64,000 bases of DNA from Breoghania sp. (GTDB taxonomy: Bacteria > Pseudomonadota > Alphaproteobacteria > Rhizobiales > Stappiaceae): positions 1 through 64,000 of the forward strand of contig NZ_JASJAV010000033.1 in assembly GCF_030066895.1 (NCBI RefSeq). Reading direction: 5' to 3'. The position numbers were made by a program, and so were the translations under genes. The notes below the pieces were generated by a model. That model was given only the letters and a program-made list of their open reading frames with translations. It did no database searches and was not told the DNA's origin. Below, piece by piece: positions 31,516 through 42,229 of this stretch (positions within the stretch are counted from its first letter, which is position 1; each line of letters opens with the position of its first letter).

Positions 31516-32383
31516 ATGCCCGCCTTCGACCTTGAGACAGAACTTTCCTCATTCGAAGGGAAAGTTACCCATGACCATGCACAAAACGGAACTGTCCGCC
31601 TTCATTATTATGCCGCTCTCGGCGAAGGTCCCCTCATCGTCTTTCTGCACGGCTTTCTCGATCACTGACTGACCTGGTGGCGCCAGATGGAAGCCCTCTC
31701 GACCACCCACCGGTGCGTTGCCCCCGATCTCAGAGGCTACAATCTGAGCGACCGGCCCGAGGAGTTGGAAGCCTATGCGCCCGAAGCGCTCGTTTCCGAC
31801 GTGCTGGCGATCATCGAGGGTTGCGGTACCGAAGAGGCTACTGTCATCGGCCACAACTGGGGCGGGTTCGTCGCCTGGCACACGGCGATGGATGCGCCGG
31901 ACCGGGTCTCGCGCCTCGGCATCGTGAACATGCCTCATCCCTGGGCGATCGCGCGCGAACTGGCGACCAATCCCGCACAGGCGGAGGCAGCGCCTATGTC
32001 CGCATGTCCCAGCAGCTGGAGGCCCACAAGGGGCTCGATTTCGCAAGGCTGTCGGCCTGGATCCGGGATAAGGCGTTCCTGAAGCGTCACGGACGGGCGA
32101 TGATGGAACTGTCCGATGCAAACGCGATGCTCAACTACTATCGGGCCTGCTTTCTGGCACCTCCCTACAGGGTGAGCGAAGATGTGCCGCCCCCGGTCAA
32201 GGCACCGACGCTGGTTGTTCATGGCCTTGAGGATCCCTATGCGCTACCGGCCGGGCTGAACGACCTGTGGCATTGGGTGAAAGCGGATCCACCATCCGCC
32301 CCTGGCCGGGCGTCGGCCATTTCGTCCAGCAAGATGCGCCGGACAGGCTGACAGCGGCGCTTCGCGACTGGATCGGAGGCTGA
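31516..32383 (+). pseudogene. Epoxide-hydrolase-like alpha/beta hydrolase, disrupted
   Basis: About 288 residues with HGFLDH then LTWWRQM around the oxyanion hole, the nucleophile elbow VIGHNWGGFVAW and the C-terminal GVGHFVQQDAPDRL that carries the catalytic histidine. TGA at 31666-31668 stands where HGFPDxW enzymes have Trp. The elbow reads Asn (AAC at 31855-31857) where epoxide hydrolases and dehalogenases have Asp; GAC to AAC is one transition. Frameshifts lie near 31992 and 32285. Last gene of the TetR-controlled operon. Confidence 0.75.
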
Positions 32384-32439
32384 GGGGGCTGGCTCTCGAA
32401 GGATGGCCACACACCCGATCCGCGCCCGATCGTCCTTCG

Positions 32440-33850
32440 TCACCTCTCGGGTGACGTCCCGACGACCTCGCGCACGAAATCGAGAAACCGCGGACCGGTG
32501 CCGTAGGCCACGTTGATCCGGATGGCGGCCGGGCCATGGGCCTTTCGGTTCGGTGTGAAGACCTGACCGGGAGCGAGAAATATGCCGCGTTCGGCCGCAG
32601 CATGGCAGATGTCCAGCTCGTCGCGCTTGCCCGGAAATTCCGCCCAAAGATAGAAGCCCGGCGTCACCGTCGAGTGTACGGTAAGCCCGGCGGCTTCCAA
32701 CCCCGCTTTCGAGGCATTGTGCGCATCCTCCACCCGCGTCTTCAATCGCCGCAGGTGGCGCAGATATTGTCCGCCCTGAATGAGATTGAAGACGAAGCGC
32801 TCCACATAGTCGGAGCTTGCCACCATCGTCAGCATCTTCAGGTTCGACAGCGACGAGATCAGCGCCGGCGGTCCGGACACATAGCCGCAGCGCAGGCTTG
32901 CCGACAGGGTCTTGGAGAAGGTGCCGACATAGAGGACGCGGTTGAGCTGATCGAGGGCGGCAAGGCGCGGCAATGTCGGAGGGACGATATCGGCGAGAGC
33001 GTCGTTTTCCACGATCAGAAAGCCCCAGCGTTCGGCAAGCCGTATCAGGCCGAAGGCGATGGCGGGCGACAATGTGCTGCCGGCCGGGTTGTGGGCAAGC
33101 AACTGGATGAAAAAGATCTTCGGCCGGTTCTGGGGGCGTTGCTGGGCGAGTTTGGCGGTCAGATCCTACAGATCCGGCCCGTCCGGTCCGCGCCGGATAC
33201 CGACCATCCGCGCCTTGGCGAGCGCCAGCTTCGCAAAGAGCGGGTAGTAGCCGGGACCATCGACGAAGACCGTGTCACCCGGTTCGATCAGATGCCGGAT
33301 GATCAGGGTCCATACCGTGATTGACCCCGTGGGTCAGCAGCAGGCTGTCCGGCTCCACCGCAATGAAGCGTTCCAGCAGCACGATTCGCAACCGCTCGCG
33401 AAGCGGCCCATAACCCTAGCTGCTAACGTACCCGAATTCCACCCCAGCGCCGTCTTCGGTCTTGAAATTGGAGAAATATCATTTGAGTTCGGAGCCTTCC
33501 GTCCAAAGGGAAGGGGGACGCCCATCGCCCGGACGCAGCTCGTAGTGAGGGTCGAGCTGCTTGGGCAGGAGCGAGACGGCATCCATCGCGGATATCACGT
33601 GCGGCGCGGGTTCGGCGGGGCGCCGGATCTGGAACTGGGCGACGGTAAGTAGCCCGATCTCGATCACGTCTCCAGCAGGCCTTGCGCGACCAGCCGGTCG
33701 TAGGTCTCCGCCATCGTGTTTTTGGAGACGTCGTGCTCGCGTGCCGCCTGGTGCACCGAAGGCAACCGGTCTCCCGGCTTGTAGGCCCCGGCGAACAGAA
33801 GCCCGCTCATATGATCGACGATCCATCCCGCACGCGTGATCTGTCCAGTG
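32440..33850 (-). pseudogene. MocR/PdxR-type GntR-aminotransferase regulator, disrupted
   Basis: Fusion of an N-terminal winged helix (AGAYKPGDRLPSVHQAARE, VSKNTMAETYDRL) to a fold-type I aminotransferase-like domain (LLTHGVNHG, FVDGPGYYPLF, PAGSTLSPA, PLP lysine in VGTFSKTLSASLRCGYV). Such regulators bind PLP and sense amino acids or amines. Disruptions are TGA near 33668 and near 33481 (Arg CGA plausible), TAG near 33414 (Trp plausible), a frameshift near 33310 and TAG near 33168. The start is unclear. It is divergent from the TRAP operon, its likely target. Confidence 0.75.
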
Positions 33851-34069
33851 CCTGCCTCCTGGGGAGCCTTGCCAGCCTCTTTCTTTTGGGCTTGTGAGCG
33901 AGTGTCCCTTTTATTCGTCGTGTTTATTATAATTGTCCCACCTATTATTCTGGGAAAATACTACGAAAAACACCTTAAAATATCCCTTGATTTTTCCAAT
34001 AGTTTTTATGACATTTTGCGTCAAACGACAAACGCACTGTGCATGCTGAGCTGTTTTGGGAGGATTTAC
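33851..34069. promoter_or_regulatory. Divergent promoter region, MocR/TRAP operon
   Basis: About 220 bases, clearly richer in A+T than the genes on either side, between the leftward MocR gene and the rightward TRAP operon. It should contain both promoters. GGAGGATTT just before 34070 is the binding-protein ribosome site. Confidence 0.5.
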
Positions 34070-35103
34070 ATGGCGAACCTGGATCGACGCCGATTTATGA
34101 CTGCTTCGGCGATGGGCGGCGTAGCCGCGCTGGCCATGCCTGCCGTCGCGAAAGCCGCGGACAAGGTTGAATGGCGCATGCAGGCGCTGTGGGACGGCGG
34201 GACGACACCGTACGAGTTTGAGAAGAAATTCGTCGCCCGCGTCGCCGAATTCACTGAAGGCAATTTTGAGATCAAGCTTTTTTCCGCCGGACAGATCGTT
34301 CCGGCGAACCAGGCGTTCGATGCCGTGCGCTCCGGCGCATTCCAGATGATGAAGACCTTCGACGGCTACGAGGCAGGCAAGATCTCGGCCTTTGCCTTCA
34401 CATCGACCATCCTCTTCGGATTCCCCGAGTCCGATCAGTACGAGGCCTGGTTCTATGAGCTGGGCGGACTGGACATGGCGCGCGAGGCCTATGCCAAGGC
34501 TGGCCTCTTCTACATCGCGCCGACTGTCTACGGCGAAGAGTCGATCCATTCGACGGTGAAGATGGAAAGTATCGCAGACATGGCGGGCAAGAAGGGTCGC
34601 TTCGTCGGCCTCGCCTCCGCCGTGATGGGCGATCTCGGGGTTTCCGTCACGCCGATGGCGACGGCGGAAGTCTATACGAGCCTGGAAAAAGGCCTGATCG
34701 ACTTCGCCGACCGCGGCGACCTGACCGCCAACTACGAGGCGGGCCTTGCCGAAGTCGCCAAGTACATCATCCTGCCGGGCGTCCACCAGCCGACCACCGC
34801 GACGAGCTACGTCGCCAATCGGCGGCCTATGACGCCCTGCCGGATGCCTACAAGGCCGCGCTCGCGGTTGCCGCGCGCGAGATTTCCGGATCGCTGCGCC
34901 AGCACATTCTGGTGCAGAACACCGTGGTTCTCGGCAAGTACGCGGAAGCCGACGTCGAGGTGATCCGTCTCGATCCGGCAGATGTCTCCGCAAACCGCAA
35001 GAAGGCGGTCAATTCCTGGAAGAAGGCGACCAAGGACGATGCCCTGGCGGGCAAGATCCTCGACAGTCAAGTCGCCTTCATGCAGTCCCTGGGACTGCTC
35101 TAA
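34070..35103 (+). pseudogene. dctP: TRAP transporter solute-binding protein (DctP family), one frameshift
   Basis: Periplasmic binding protein of about 345 residues with a Tat-type signal (DRRRFMTASAMGG then a hydrophobic stretch to AVAKAAD). DctP features include GQIVPANQAFDAVRSGAFQM and the conserved Arg region near the middle (FADRGDLTANYEAGLAEV). A one-base frameshift near 34813 separates it from the C-terminal part (AAYDALPDAYKAAL to GLL). It starts a dctPQM-like operon for sodium-driven uptake of an organic acid; the adjacent HMG-CoA genes hint at a branched or mevalonate-like acid (inference). Confidence 0.8.
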
Positions 35104-35127
35104 AGGCTCCTCCCGAGACCGGACGTC

Positions 35128-35630
35128 GTGCCCGCCTCTCTGCCTGACCTGGGGGGGGCACGACCTTCGCGTCATCTGCGTGTCCCCACACGCCTTTCCG
35201 GCCCGTTCCCATGCTGCTTTACGAGGTCGTGGCGCGCTACGTCTTCGATGCGCCGACGGTCTGGGCAATGGAGGTAAGCACGTTCGTCTTTGTGCCGCAT
35301 TTCATGCTGGCCGGACCCTACCTTCTGCACCTGCGCGGTCACGTAGCCGTCGACACGCTGAGCGAGGCGGCGCGCGGGGTGGCGCGTAAGGTGCTTGAGG
35401 TGTTCTCCTTCCTCGTCATCGCGGTCTTTGCAGGCGTCTTCGCCAAGGTGAGCTGGCCCTTGGCGGTCAACGCCTACGCGCTCGGCGAGACGAGCTTTTC
35501 CGCCTGGAACCCGCCGATCTGGTGGATGAAATTCATCGTGCCATTCGCCTTCGTCATGCTGTTGGCGCAGGCCCTGGTTGAGGCCGTCGAAGCCGTGCGC
35601 AAGCCTTCCGATGCGGAGGCCGGCCTATGA
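35128..35630 (+). pseudogene. dctQ: TRAP transporter small permease (DctQ), N-terminus lost
   Basis: Three clear membrane helices and the family motif MLLYEVVARYVFDAPTVWAM start at 35211. The first membrane segment that normally precedes this motif is not recognisable. The upstream stretch has an eight-G run (35151-35158) and reads only through a frameshift, so either the N terminus was deleted or the run changed length. The stop overlaps the dctM start. Confidence 0.7.
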
Positions 35631-36771
35631 GCTCCGAACTCGTTCTCGTCATCATGTTCGTGAGCCTCGTCGGTCTGCTTCTGACCGGCGTGCCGCTTGC
35701 CTTCACACTGGGTGCGCTGGCTCTGCTCTTCACCATCACTCTTTGGGGCCCGGCGGCGCTCACCGTTACGGTGCTCAACCTCTTCGACACGATGCATTCG
35801 GAATCGCTGCTGGCGATCCCGCTCTACGTGATGATGGTCAGCATCCTGCAGTGCGCAGGCGTGATCGAAAGTTTCTACAAGGCAATGGAACTGTGGTCGC
35901 GGCGTTTGCCCGGCGGCCTGGCGGTCGGCACCATCGCGATCTGTACGATCATCGCCGCCATGGGACTGCTCGCGTTGCCCTCGATGCTGAAGCGCGGCTA
36001 TCAGCCGGAACTCGCCATCGGTACGATCTGCGCGGGCGGCACGCTCGGCATTCTCATTCCGCCCTCCGTCATCACCATCGTCTACGCAGTCACCGCCCAG
36101 GCCTCCATCGGGCAGATGTTCATCGCAGGCGTCGTGCCCGGCCTGCTGCTCGCCTTGCTCTATATCGGCTACATCGTGCTGCGTTCTGCGTTGAACCCGT
36201 CGATCGCCCCACGCTCAATGGACGACGTGACGATCACCTGGGCCATGCGGATCGCTTCGCTGAAGTCGCTGGTTTGCCGTTCCTCATCATCTTCGGTGTG
36301 CTCGGCGCCATCTACATGGGGGTCGCAACGCCGATGGAAGCCGCAGCCGTGGGCGTCGCGCTCGACGTCGTCAAGGTGACGACGATGATCCTTTGGATCA
36401 CCATCGGCGCGCGCGCCTTCGTGGCGGTCTTCACCGGCACCGGCGGGGCGGATTTCTTGCTCGGCTTCATCGAAAATCTCGATGCAAACCGTTGGGTCGT
36501 GCTGGCGGTGATGCTGGCGATCCTGTTCTTCCTCGGCATGTTCCTGGACGAGATCGGCATCCTGTTCCTCGTTTCCGCGCAGATGGCCTACATCTCCCCG
36601 CCCTTCGACTACACGCTCTTCTACATGAAGGGCGTGCTGCCGCCCGGTATCGGTATGGGCACTGTCTACCGCGCGATCATTCCCTTCATCCTTCTTCAGG
36701 CGCTGGGAATTCTGATCTGCGCCGCCTTCCCGGAGCTGGTGCTCTGGCTGCCCCACTCCATGATCAACTAA
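35627..36771 (+). pseudogene. dctM: TRAP transporter large permease (DctM), internal deletions
   Basis: Large membrane subunit. Matching motifs include LLAIPLYVMMVSILQ, ALPSMLKRGYQPELAIGTI, GGTLGILIPPSVITIVYAV, GVATPMEAAAVG, MFLDEIGI and QMAYISPPF. Compared with normal DctM proteins (about 430 residues) three stretches are missing: about 10 residues before MGLLALPSM, about 30 after EAAAVGVAL and about 30 after MFLDEIGILFL. A frameshift lies near 36225. The in-frame losses would remove membrane helices, so the transporter is probably dead. Confidence 0.75.
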
Positions 36772-36795
36772 CTCTCCAAGAAAGCAGGACACACG

Positions 36796-37955
36796 ATGAG
36801 CGACGCGCGATCATCCCGTATCGAAGGCCTTCACAAGATGACCCCGGCCGAGCGCCTCGCCGCCGTGACCTGTCAGGCCGGTCTCGGCAATGCCGCCGTG
36901 GAAACGCTGGCGGCAGCAGGCGAGGGCCAAATCGAACTGGCCGACCGGCTGGTCGAAAACGCCATCTCCACTATGTCTATCCCCGTGGGCGTCGCCACCA
37001 ACATGGTCGTCGACGGCCGGGAGGTTCTGGTGCCGATGGCCACCAAAGAGTTCTCCGTCACCGCCGCGGTGTGCAATTCCGCCAAGCGTTGCCGCTCCGC
37101 CGGCGGGTTTGTCACCTCCACCTCCGGCCCGGTGATGGCGGCTCAGATTCAATTGCTCGGCGCCTCCGACCCGATGCTGGTCAAGTAAGGTCCGATGAGC
37201 ATCGTCCACATCATCGTCGATACGCGCAATGCCATGGGCGCCAATGCGGTCAATTCCATGGCCGAGGCTTTGGCCTCGAAGCTCAGCGAATGGACCGGTG
37301 CGCGCACCCTTTTGCGCATCCTCACCAATCTGGCCGACCGGCGCGTGGTGCGCGCTCGCGCCGTGTGGCCGGTCGAAGAGATCGGCGGAGAGGAAGTGCG
37401 CGACAACATGCTGTCGGCCTATCACTTCGCCGATGCCGACCCCTACCGCGCCGCCACCCACAACAAGGGCATCATGAACGGCGTCTCGGCTGTGGTGCCG
37501 GCAACAGGCAACGACACCCGCGCCATCGAGGTGGGCGTTCATGCATTTGCGGCGCGTGACGGCCGGTATCGCTCCATGTCGCGCTGGAAGGCCGACAGTG
37601 ACGGCAATCTCGTCGGCATCCTGGAAATGTCGATGGCCGTGGGCCTGATCGGCGGGGCGACCAAGATCCACCCGACCGCACAGGCCAATCTGCAGATCCT
37701 TGGCGTGGAGACGGCCGATGCTCTCGCCCGTGTCATCGTTGCGGTGGGCCTTGCGCAGAATTTCGGCGCCATGCGGGCGCTTGCGCTGACTGGTATCCAG
37801 AAGTGCCATATGGCGCTGCACGCCCAGAACGTTGCCCTGATGGTCGGTGCCGTGGGCGATGAGATCGATACGGTGGCGAACGAGTTGAAGGCGCTCGGCA
37901 AGGTTCGTCAGGATCTGGCCGAAGAGATCCTCGCACGCATCAGGAGCAGGCGTAA
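36796..37955 (+). pseudogene. mvaA: Class II HMG-CoA reductase, internal deletion with stop
   Basis: Degradative-type 3-hydroxy-3-methylglutaryl-CoA reductase, NAD(P)-dependent, interconverting HMG-CoA and mevalonate. Visible are LVPMATKEFSVTAAV (with the catalytic Glu, although the family has EEPS), GGFVTSTSGPVMAAQ, VDTRNAMGANAVNSMAEA, YRAATHNKGIMNG, TGNDTRAIE, GGATKIHPTAQ and HMALHAQN with the catalytic His. About 40 residues between GASDPMLVK and GPMSIVH are replaced by a TAA (37186-37188). A missing A near 37941 hides the natural TAA at 37953-37955. It overlaps the HMG-CoA lyase. Confidence 0.85.
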
Positions 37956-38891
37956 CGAGCTCCGTCACCCTCGTCGAAGTCGGCCCGCGCGACGGCCTCT
38001 AGGTCTGGTCGCGGCCGATCGAGACGGAGGCCCGCATCGGTCTGGTGGAAGGTCTGCGCAAGGCGGGCGTCAAGCGGATGGAGGTGGGCGCCTTCGTCTC
38101 GTCGACCCGCGTGCCGAGCATGGCCGACACCGCGACCGTGATGGCGGCCGTCGGCTCGCGCGAGCAACCCGGCGACATGGTGCTGGTCGCCAATGAGCGC
38201 GGTCTCGATCAGGCGATCGACGCCGGGGCGTCGTCCGTCGCCGTCTTCACCGCCGCAAGCGATGCCTTTGCGGAAAAGAACATCGGTTGTACGGTCACTG
38301 CCTCGCTGGAGCGTTTTGCACCCATCGTTGCAGGGGCCCGCGCGGCCGATATCGCGGTGCGCGGCTATATTTCGACGATCACCGATTGCCCCTAATTCTG
38401 GCGAGGTCGCTCCGCAAGCCGTGGCGCCTGTCGCGCGCGCCCTGATGGACATGGGATGCGGTGAGATCTTGCTCTGTGAAACGCTCGGCCGGGCGACGCC
38501 GCGTCGGATCGCAGCCTTCATCGAGGTCGTGGCAGCCGTTGTGCCGATGGAGGCTCTGGCCGCGCATTTCCACGACACATAAGGCATGGGCGTGGCGAAT
38601 GTCCGTGAGGCGGTGCGGCTCGGCATCCGTACGGTGGACGCGGCCGTCGGCGATCTCGGCGGGTGTCCGTTTGCCCCTGGTGCGACCGGCAATGTCGCAA
38701 GCGAGGACATTGTCTATCTGCTGCATGGCGAGGGGGTCGAGATCGGGATCGACCTCAACGTCTTGCTCGATGCGGCCGCCTATTGCCGAGATGAAATCGG
38801 CATTGCGCGGTCAGCCGTGTTTTTCGAGCCAAGCGCCGTCTCGAAGGATGGGCTACACGTCGAATCGTTGCCGACTGCTCCTCTCCCGTGA
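37955..38891 (+). pseudogene. HMG-CoA lyase, disrupted
   Basis: TIM-barrel lyase that splits HMG-CoA to acetyl-CoA and acetoacetate. Motifs: LVEVGPRDGL, FVSSTRVPSMADTATV, MGCGEILLCETLGRATP, AAHFHDT (metal-binding His) and the GGCPFAPGATGNVASED catalytic-cysteine loop. The expected ATG overlapping the mvaA stop reads ACG (37955-37957). TAG at 38000-38002 replaces the Gln of RDGLQ, a base is inserted near 38395, and TAA at 38579-38581 replaces the Tyr of HDTYG. Past about 38810 the frame runs into a dispersed repeat, so the true C terminus is uncertain. Confidence 0.85.
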
Positions 38892-38932
38892 GCGGAGAGG
38901 AGTGCGCGTCCTTCACACCGGTGCCTACCAGC

Positions 38933-40688
38933 TCAGCGCCCGATGGCGTAGGCCTGCATCAGGCGTGGCGTGGCGCCTGCCTTCAGCAGGTCGTCCGGTT
39001 CGCGTTTGGTGGCCGTCAGTCTGCCGATCGACCATTTCGGTGCCGTTTCCACCTCGTGGCCGCGGGCGCGCAGGGCGGCGAGCGTTTCCTCGTCGATGGT
39101 CTTCTCGATCATCAGATGACCGGGCTGGCGCTGGCGCGGATAGAACGAACCGGGGAAGTGGGTCGTGTGGAAGAGTGGCAGGTCGATCGCCTCCTGCAGG
39201 TTGAGTCCGTGATGGGCAAGCCGCAGGAACAGCGAGAGCTGCCACTGGTCCTGCTGGTTGCCGCCCGGCGTGCCGAAAGCCAGCGTCGGGCGTCCCTCGT
39301 GAAAGGCGATGGACGGGGTCAGCGTCGTGCGCAGCCGCTTGCCCGGCATCAGCGAACCCGGCAGGCCCTCTTCAAGCCAGAACATCTGCGCGCGCGAATT
39401 GAGGCAGAAGCCGAGATCGGGAATGACCGGCGAAGATTGCAGCCAGCCGCCCGAGGGCGTTGCCGCGACCATGTTGCCCCAGCGGTCGATGACGTTGATA
39501 TGCACCGTGTCGCCGCGCTTTTCCGACGGATGCGCCATGGTCGGCTCGTAGACGCCGGTCGGCGAGACGCCCGCCTTGTCTGACGGCCATCATCTCTTTC
39601 ACTTGCGCCTCGAAGCCGGGAACCGTTCCCGGCACGAGATCAAAGGAGGCCTTCTCCCCGATCCGCTTGCGACACTCGTCGTTGTAGGCATCCTACAGCA
39701 GATGCTCCATCGGCACTTCGATGAAGGCGGGATCGCCGTAATAGGCTTCGCGGTCCGCATAGGCGAACTTCATCGCTTCCGTGACCACATGCACGAAATC
39801 CGACCCCGTCGGATCGAGCTTGCCGATATCGAAGCCCTTCAAGAGCGCCAGTGATTGCAACAGCACCGGGCCCTGACCCCAGGGACCGATCTTGGTGATG
39901 GTCCAGTCGTGATAATCGTAGGCCAGCGGCGTCTCGACGCTCAGAACACCCTTGTGCTTCTCGCCGCTGCCGTCGCGAACCTCGGCATCCTTCAGGAAGG
40001 CGACGATGCTCTCGGCGATGAAGCCGCGATAGAAGCAGTAGCGTGCGCCCTCGATCTGCGCCTCGCGGCCCTGCCGAGTTTCCGCCTCAGCGAGGAACCG
40101 CGTCCAGGTCTGCGCTAGAACGGGATTGTGGAACAGGGAACGGGCTTCGGGCACCTTGCCGCCGGGAAGCCAGGTCGCATGGGAGATTGGCCATTCGTCG
40201 CGGAAGAAATCCGCCAGCCCGGCGATCGTGGCCGTGACGCGCGATAAGATCGGGTGACCAGCCTCAGCATAATAGATTGCCGGTTCCATCACCGTGCGCA
40301 GCGGCAGCGAGCCGTAATCGCGCAGCATCAGCATCCACGCATCGAACGAGCCGGGAATGACGGTTGCCAGAAATCCGTCGCCGGGAATGAGCGACAGGTC
40401 CTCGCCGCGATAGTGCTCGATGGTGGCGCCGGCCGGTGCCGGGCCCTGACCGCAGATCACCTCCGTCTTGCCGGTCTTGGCATTGTGGAGGACCATCGGC
40501 AGATCGCCGACCGGATCGTTCAGATGCGGCTCGACCACCTGCAGAACCAGACCGGCCGCGATCGCCGCATCGAAGGCGTTGCCTCCCAGTTCAAGCATCC
40601 GCATGCCGACGTCGGATGCAATCCAGTGCGTCGAGGTGACGACGCCGAACGTCCCCTGAATCTCTGGTTTCATTGTGAAAAACGACAT
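38933..40688 (-). pseudogene. Gamma-glutamyltransferase-family Ntn hydrolase, disrupted
   Basis: About 580 residues of the GGT family. The N-terminal VTSTHWIASDVGMRMLELGG and GNAFDAAIAA, the central VTEAMKFAYADRE and the nucleophile region DTVHINVIDRWGNMVAATPSGGW are clear; the Thr before V-H is the probable nucleophile formed by autocleavage. No signal peptide is seen, as in many cytosolic GGT-like acylases. TAG at 39693-39695 (MEHLL-stop-DAYN) and a frameshift near 39585 interrupt it. It is next to the peptide ABC operon, so it may process imported gamma-glutamyl compounds (inference). Confidence 0.8.
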
Positions 40689-40723
40689 GGTGACTCCCTG
40701 ATTATTGTTGTTTTGCGGTGTGA

Positions 40724-41194
40724 TCAGCTTTCGCGCGGATCAAGCGCGTCGCGCAGACTGTCGCCGAGCAGGTTGAAGCCGAGCACGACGAGGAAGATCG
40801 CGGCCCCCGGCCACCACGCCATCCACGGCGCCTGGGTTAGGAAGTTCTTGGCGACGTTGAGAGTGGAGCCCCAGCTGGGTGAGATCGGCTGCTGGCCGAG
40901 GCCCAGGAAGGACAGGCTCGCCTCCGCGATGATCGCGGTGGCAAGCGTCAGCGTTGCCTGCACCAGGAAATGCGAGGCCGACGGTGCCTTGCGTACCGCG
41001 CTCCAGCTTGTCGCCGCCGGATCCGGCACAGGCAGCAACGGCGCGGCCAGCGCAATGATGATGAAGAAGACGACCAGCACCAGACCGACCAGCACACTGC
41101 GGTTCCGCTTCAGCTTTTTCCAGGCGCGGCTGCCCGAACGAGGCGGCAGGACCTCTGTTTCGGCTGTGTCGACCGTATCGAAGGCGGCACTCAC
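40724..41194 (-). pseudogene. dppC: Peptide ABC transporter permease (DppC type), large internal deletion
   Basis: Only about 156 residues instead of about 290. The N-terminal helix (KKLKRNRSVLVGLVLVVFF) and SAVRKAPSASHF are normal, then the sequence jumps without frameshift to LVQATLTLATAIIAEASLSF, which lies near the end of the family; about 130 residues with three membrane segments and the EAA loop are missing. The C terminus (GQQPISPSWGSTL to ALDPRES) is normal. The GTG start overlaps the dppB stop. Confidence 0.8.
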
Positions 41195-42147
41195 AGCATG
41201 CTCCTCATGCGCGGATTGAGCAGGAAGTAGGCGATGTCGGCGATCAGGTTCATGCCGAGAAAGCCGATGGCGGTGCACAGCACGACGCCTTGCACGACGG
41301 CATAGTCGCGGGTGAAGACGGCATCGACGATCAGCTTGCTGAAGCCGGGAATGGTTAAGATCTGCTCGGTGAGCACGGCGCCCGCCAGCAACTGCCCGAA
41401 CAGCACTGCGCTCAGCGTCACGATCGGCAGAAGGGCGTTTCGGAAGGCGTGCTTGATGATGACCGAGTGCTTGGACACGCCTTTCGAGCGGGCGGTGCGC
41501 ACATAGTCGGCCTTCAGTACGCCTAGCATGGCGGAGCGGGTATGTCGCATCAGTGTTGCGGCGAGCGATGTGCCCAGCACGAAGGCGGGCATGATCATCG
41601 TCTGTAACGATCGTACCGGGTCTTTGAAGATGGACTCGTAGCCCGAGGCCGGTAGCCAGCCCAGGTTCACGGAGACCAGCAGGATGAGCATGATGCCGAG
41701 CCAGAAATTCGGTATCGATAGCCCGGATAGGGTCACGATATTGGCGAGGTAGTCGATAACCGTGCCCTTCTTGACCGCCGACAACACGCCTGCTGGAACG
41801 CCGACCAGGAACGCGATGATCATTGCCATGATGGCAAGCTGGATCGTGACGGGCAGCTTCTCGCCGATCAGCTGCGTCACCGGCTCGTTGGTGCGCAGCG
41901 AAATGCCGAGATCGCCCTTCAGGGCCGATCCGGCCCAGTTGATGTACTGCAGATAGATCGGATCGTTGAGGTAGTATTTTTCGCGGATGAAAGCCAACGA
42001 TACCGCATCGCGTTCCTCGCCCGCAAGTGCGAGCGCGGGGTCTCCCGGCAGGATCTTTTGCAACTTTTGCAAGGTGAAGATGAAGATCGAGACGAGGATC
42101 TGCGTTGAGATGATGACGGCGAGGCGTCAGGCGATATAGGACAGCAT
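41191..42147 (-). pseudogene. dppB: Peptide ABC transporter permease (DppB type), internal stop
   Basis: About 317 residues with six membrane helices, LPGDPALALAGEERDA near the N terminus and the EAA-like loop DYVRTARSKGVSKHSVI. The sole lesion is TGA at 42127-42129, codon seven, where an Arg (CGA) is typical (MLSYIA-R-RLAV). A 9-bp tandem duplication makes LQKLQK just before ILPGDP. Otherwise the frame is open and normal. Confidence 0.85.
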
Positions 42148-42229
42148 GGCTGGTTCCGCGAACCTTCGGGGAAAAGCGGTCCGGGACACCTCGGCGGCGC
42201 CCCGGACGTAATGCGTATCGATCGGGGGA

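Noticed and set aside
35151..35158. Phase-variable G run in dctQ
   Set aside because: The sequence before the run does not encode a normal DctQ N terminus in any frame, so a length change alone would not restore the gene.
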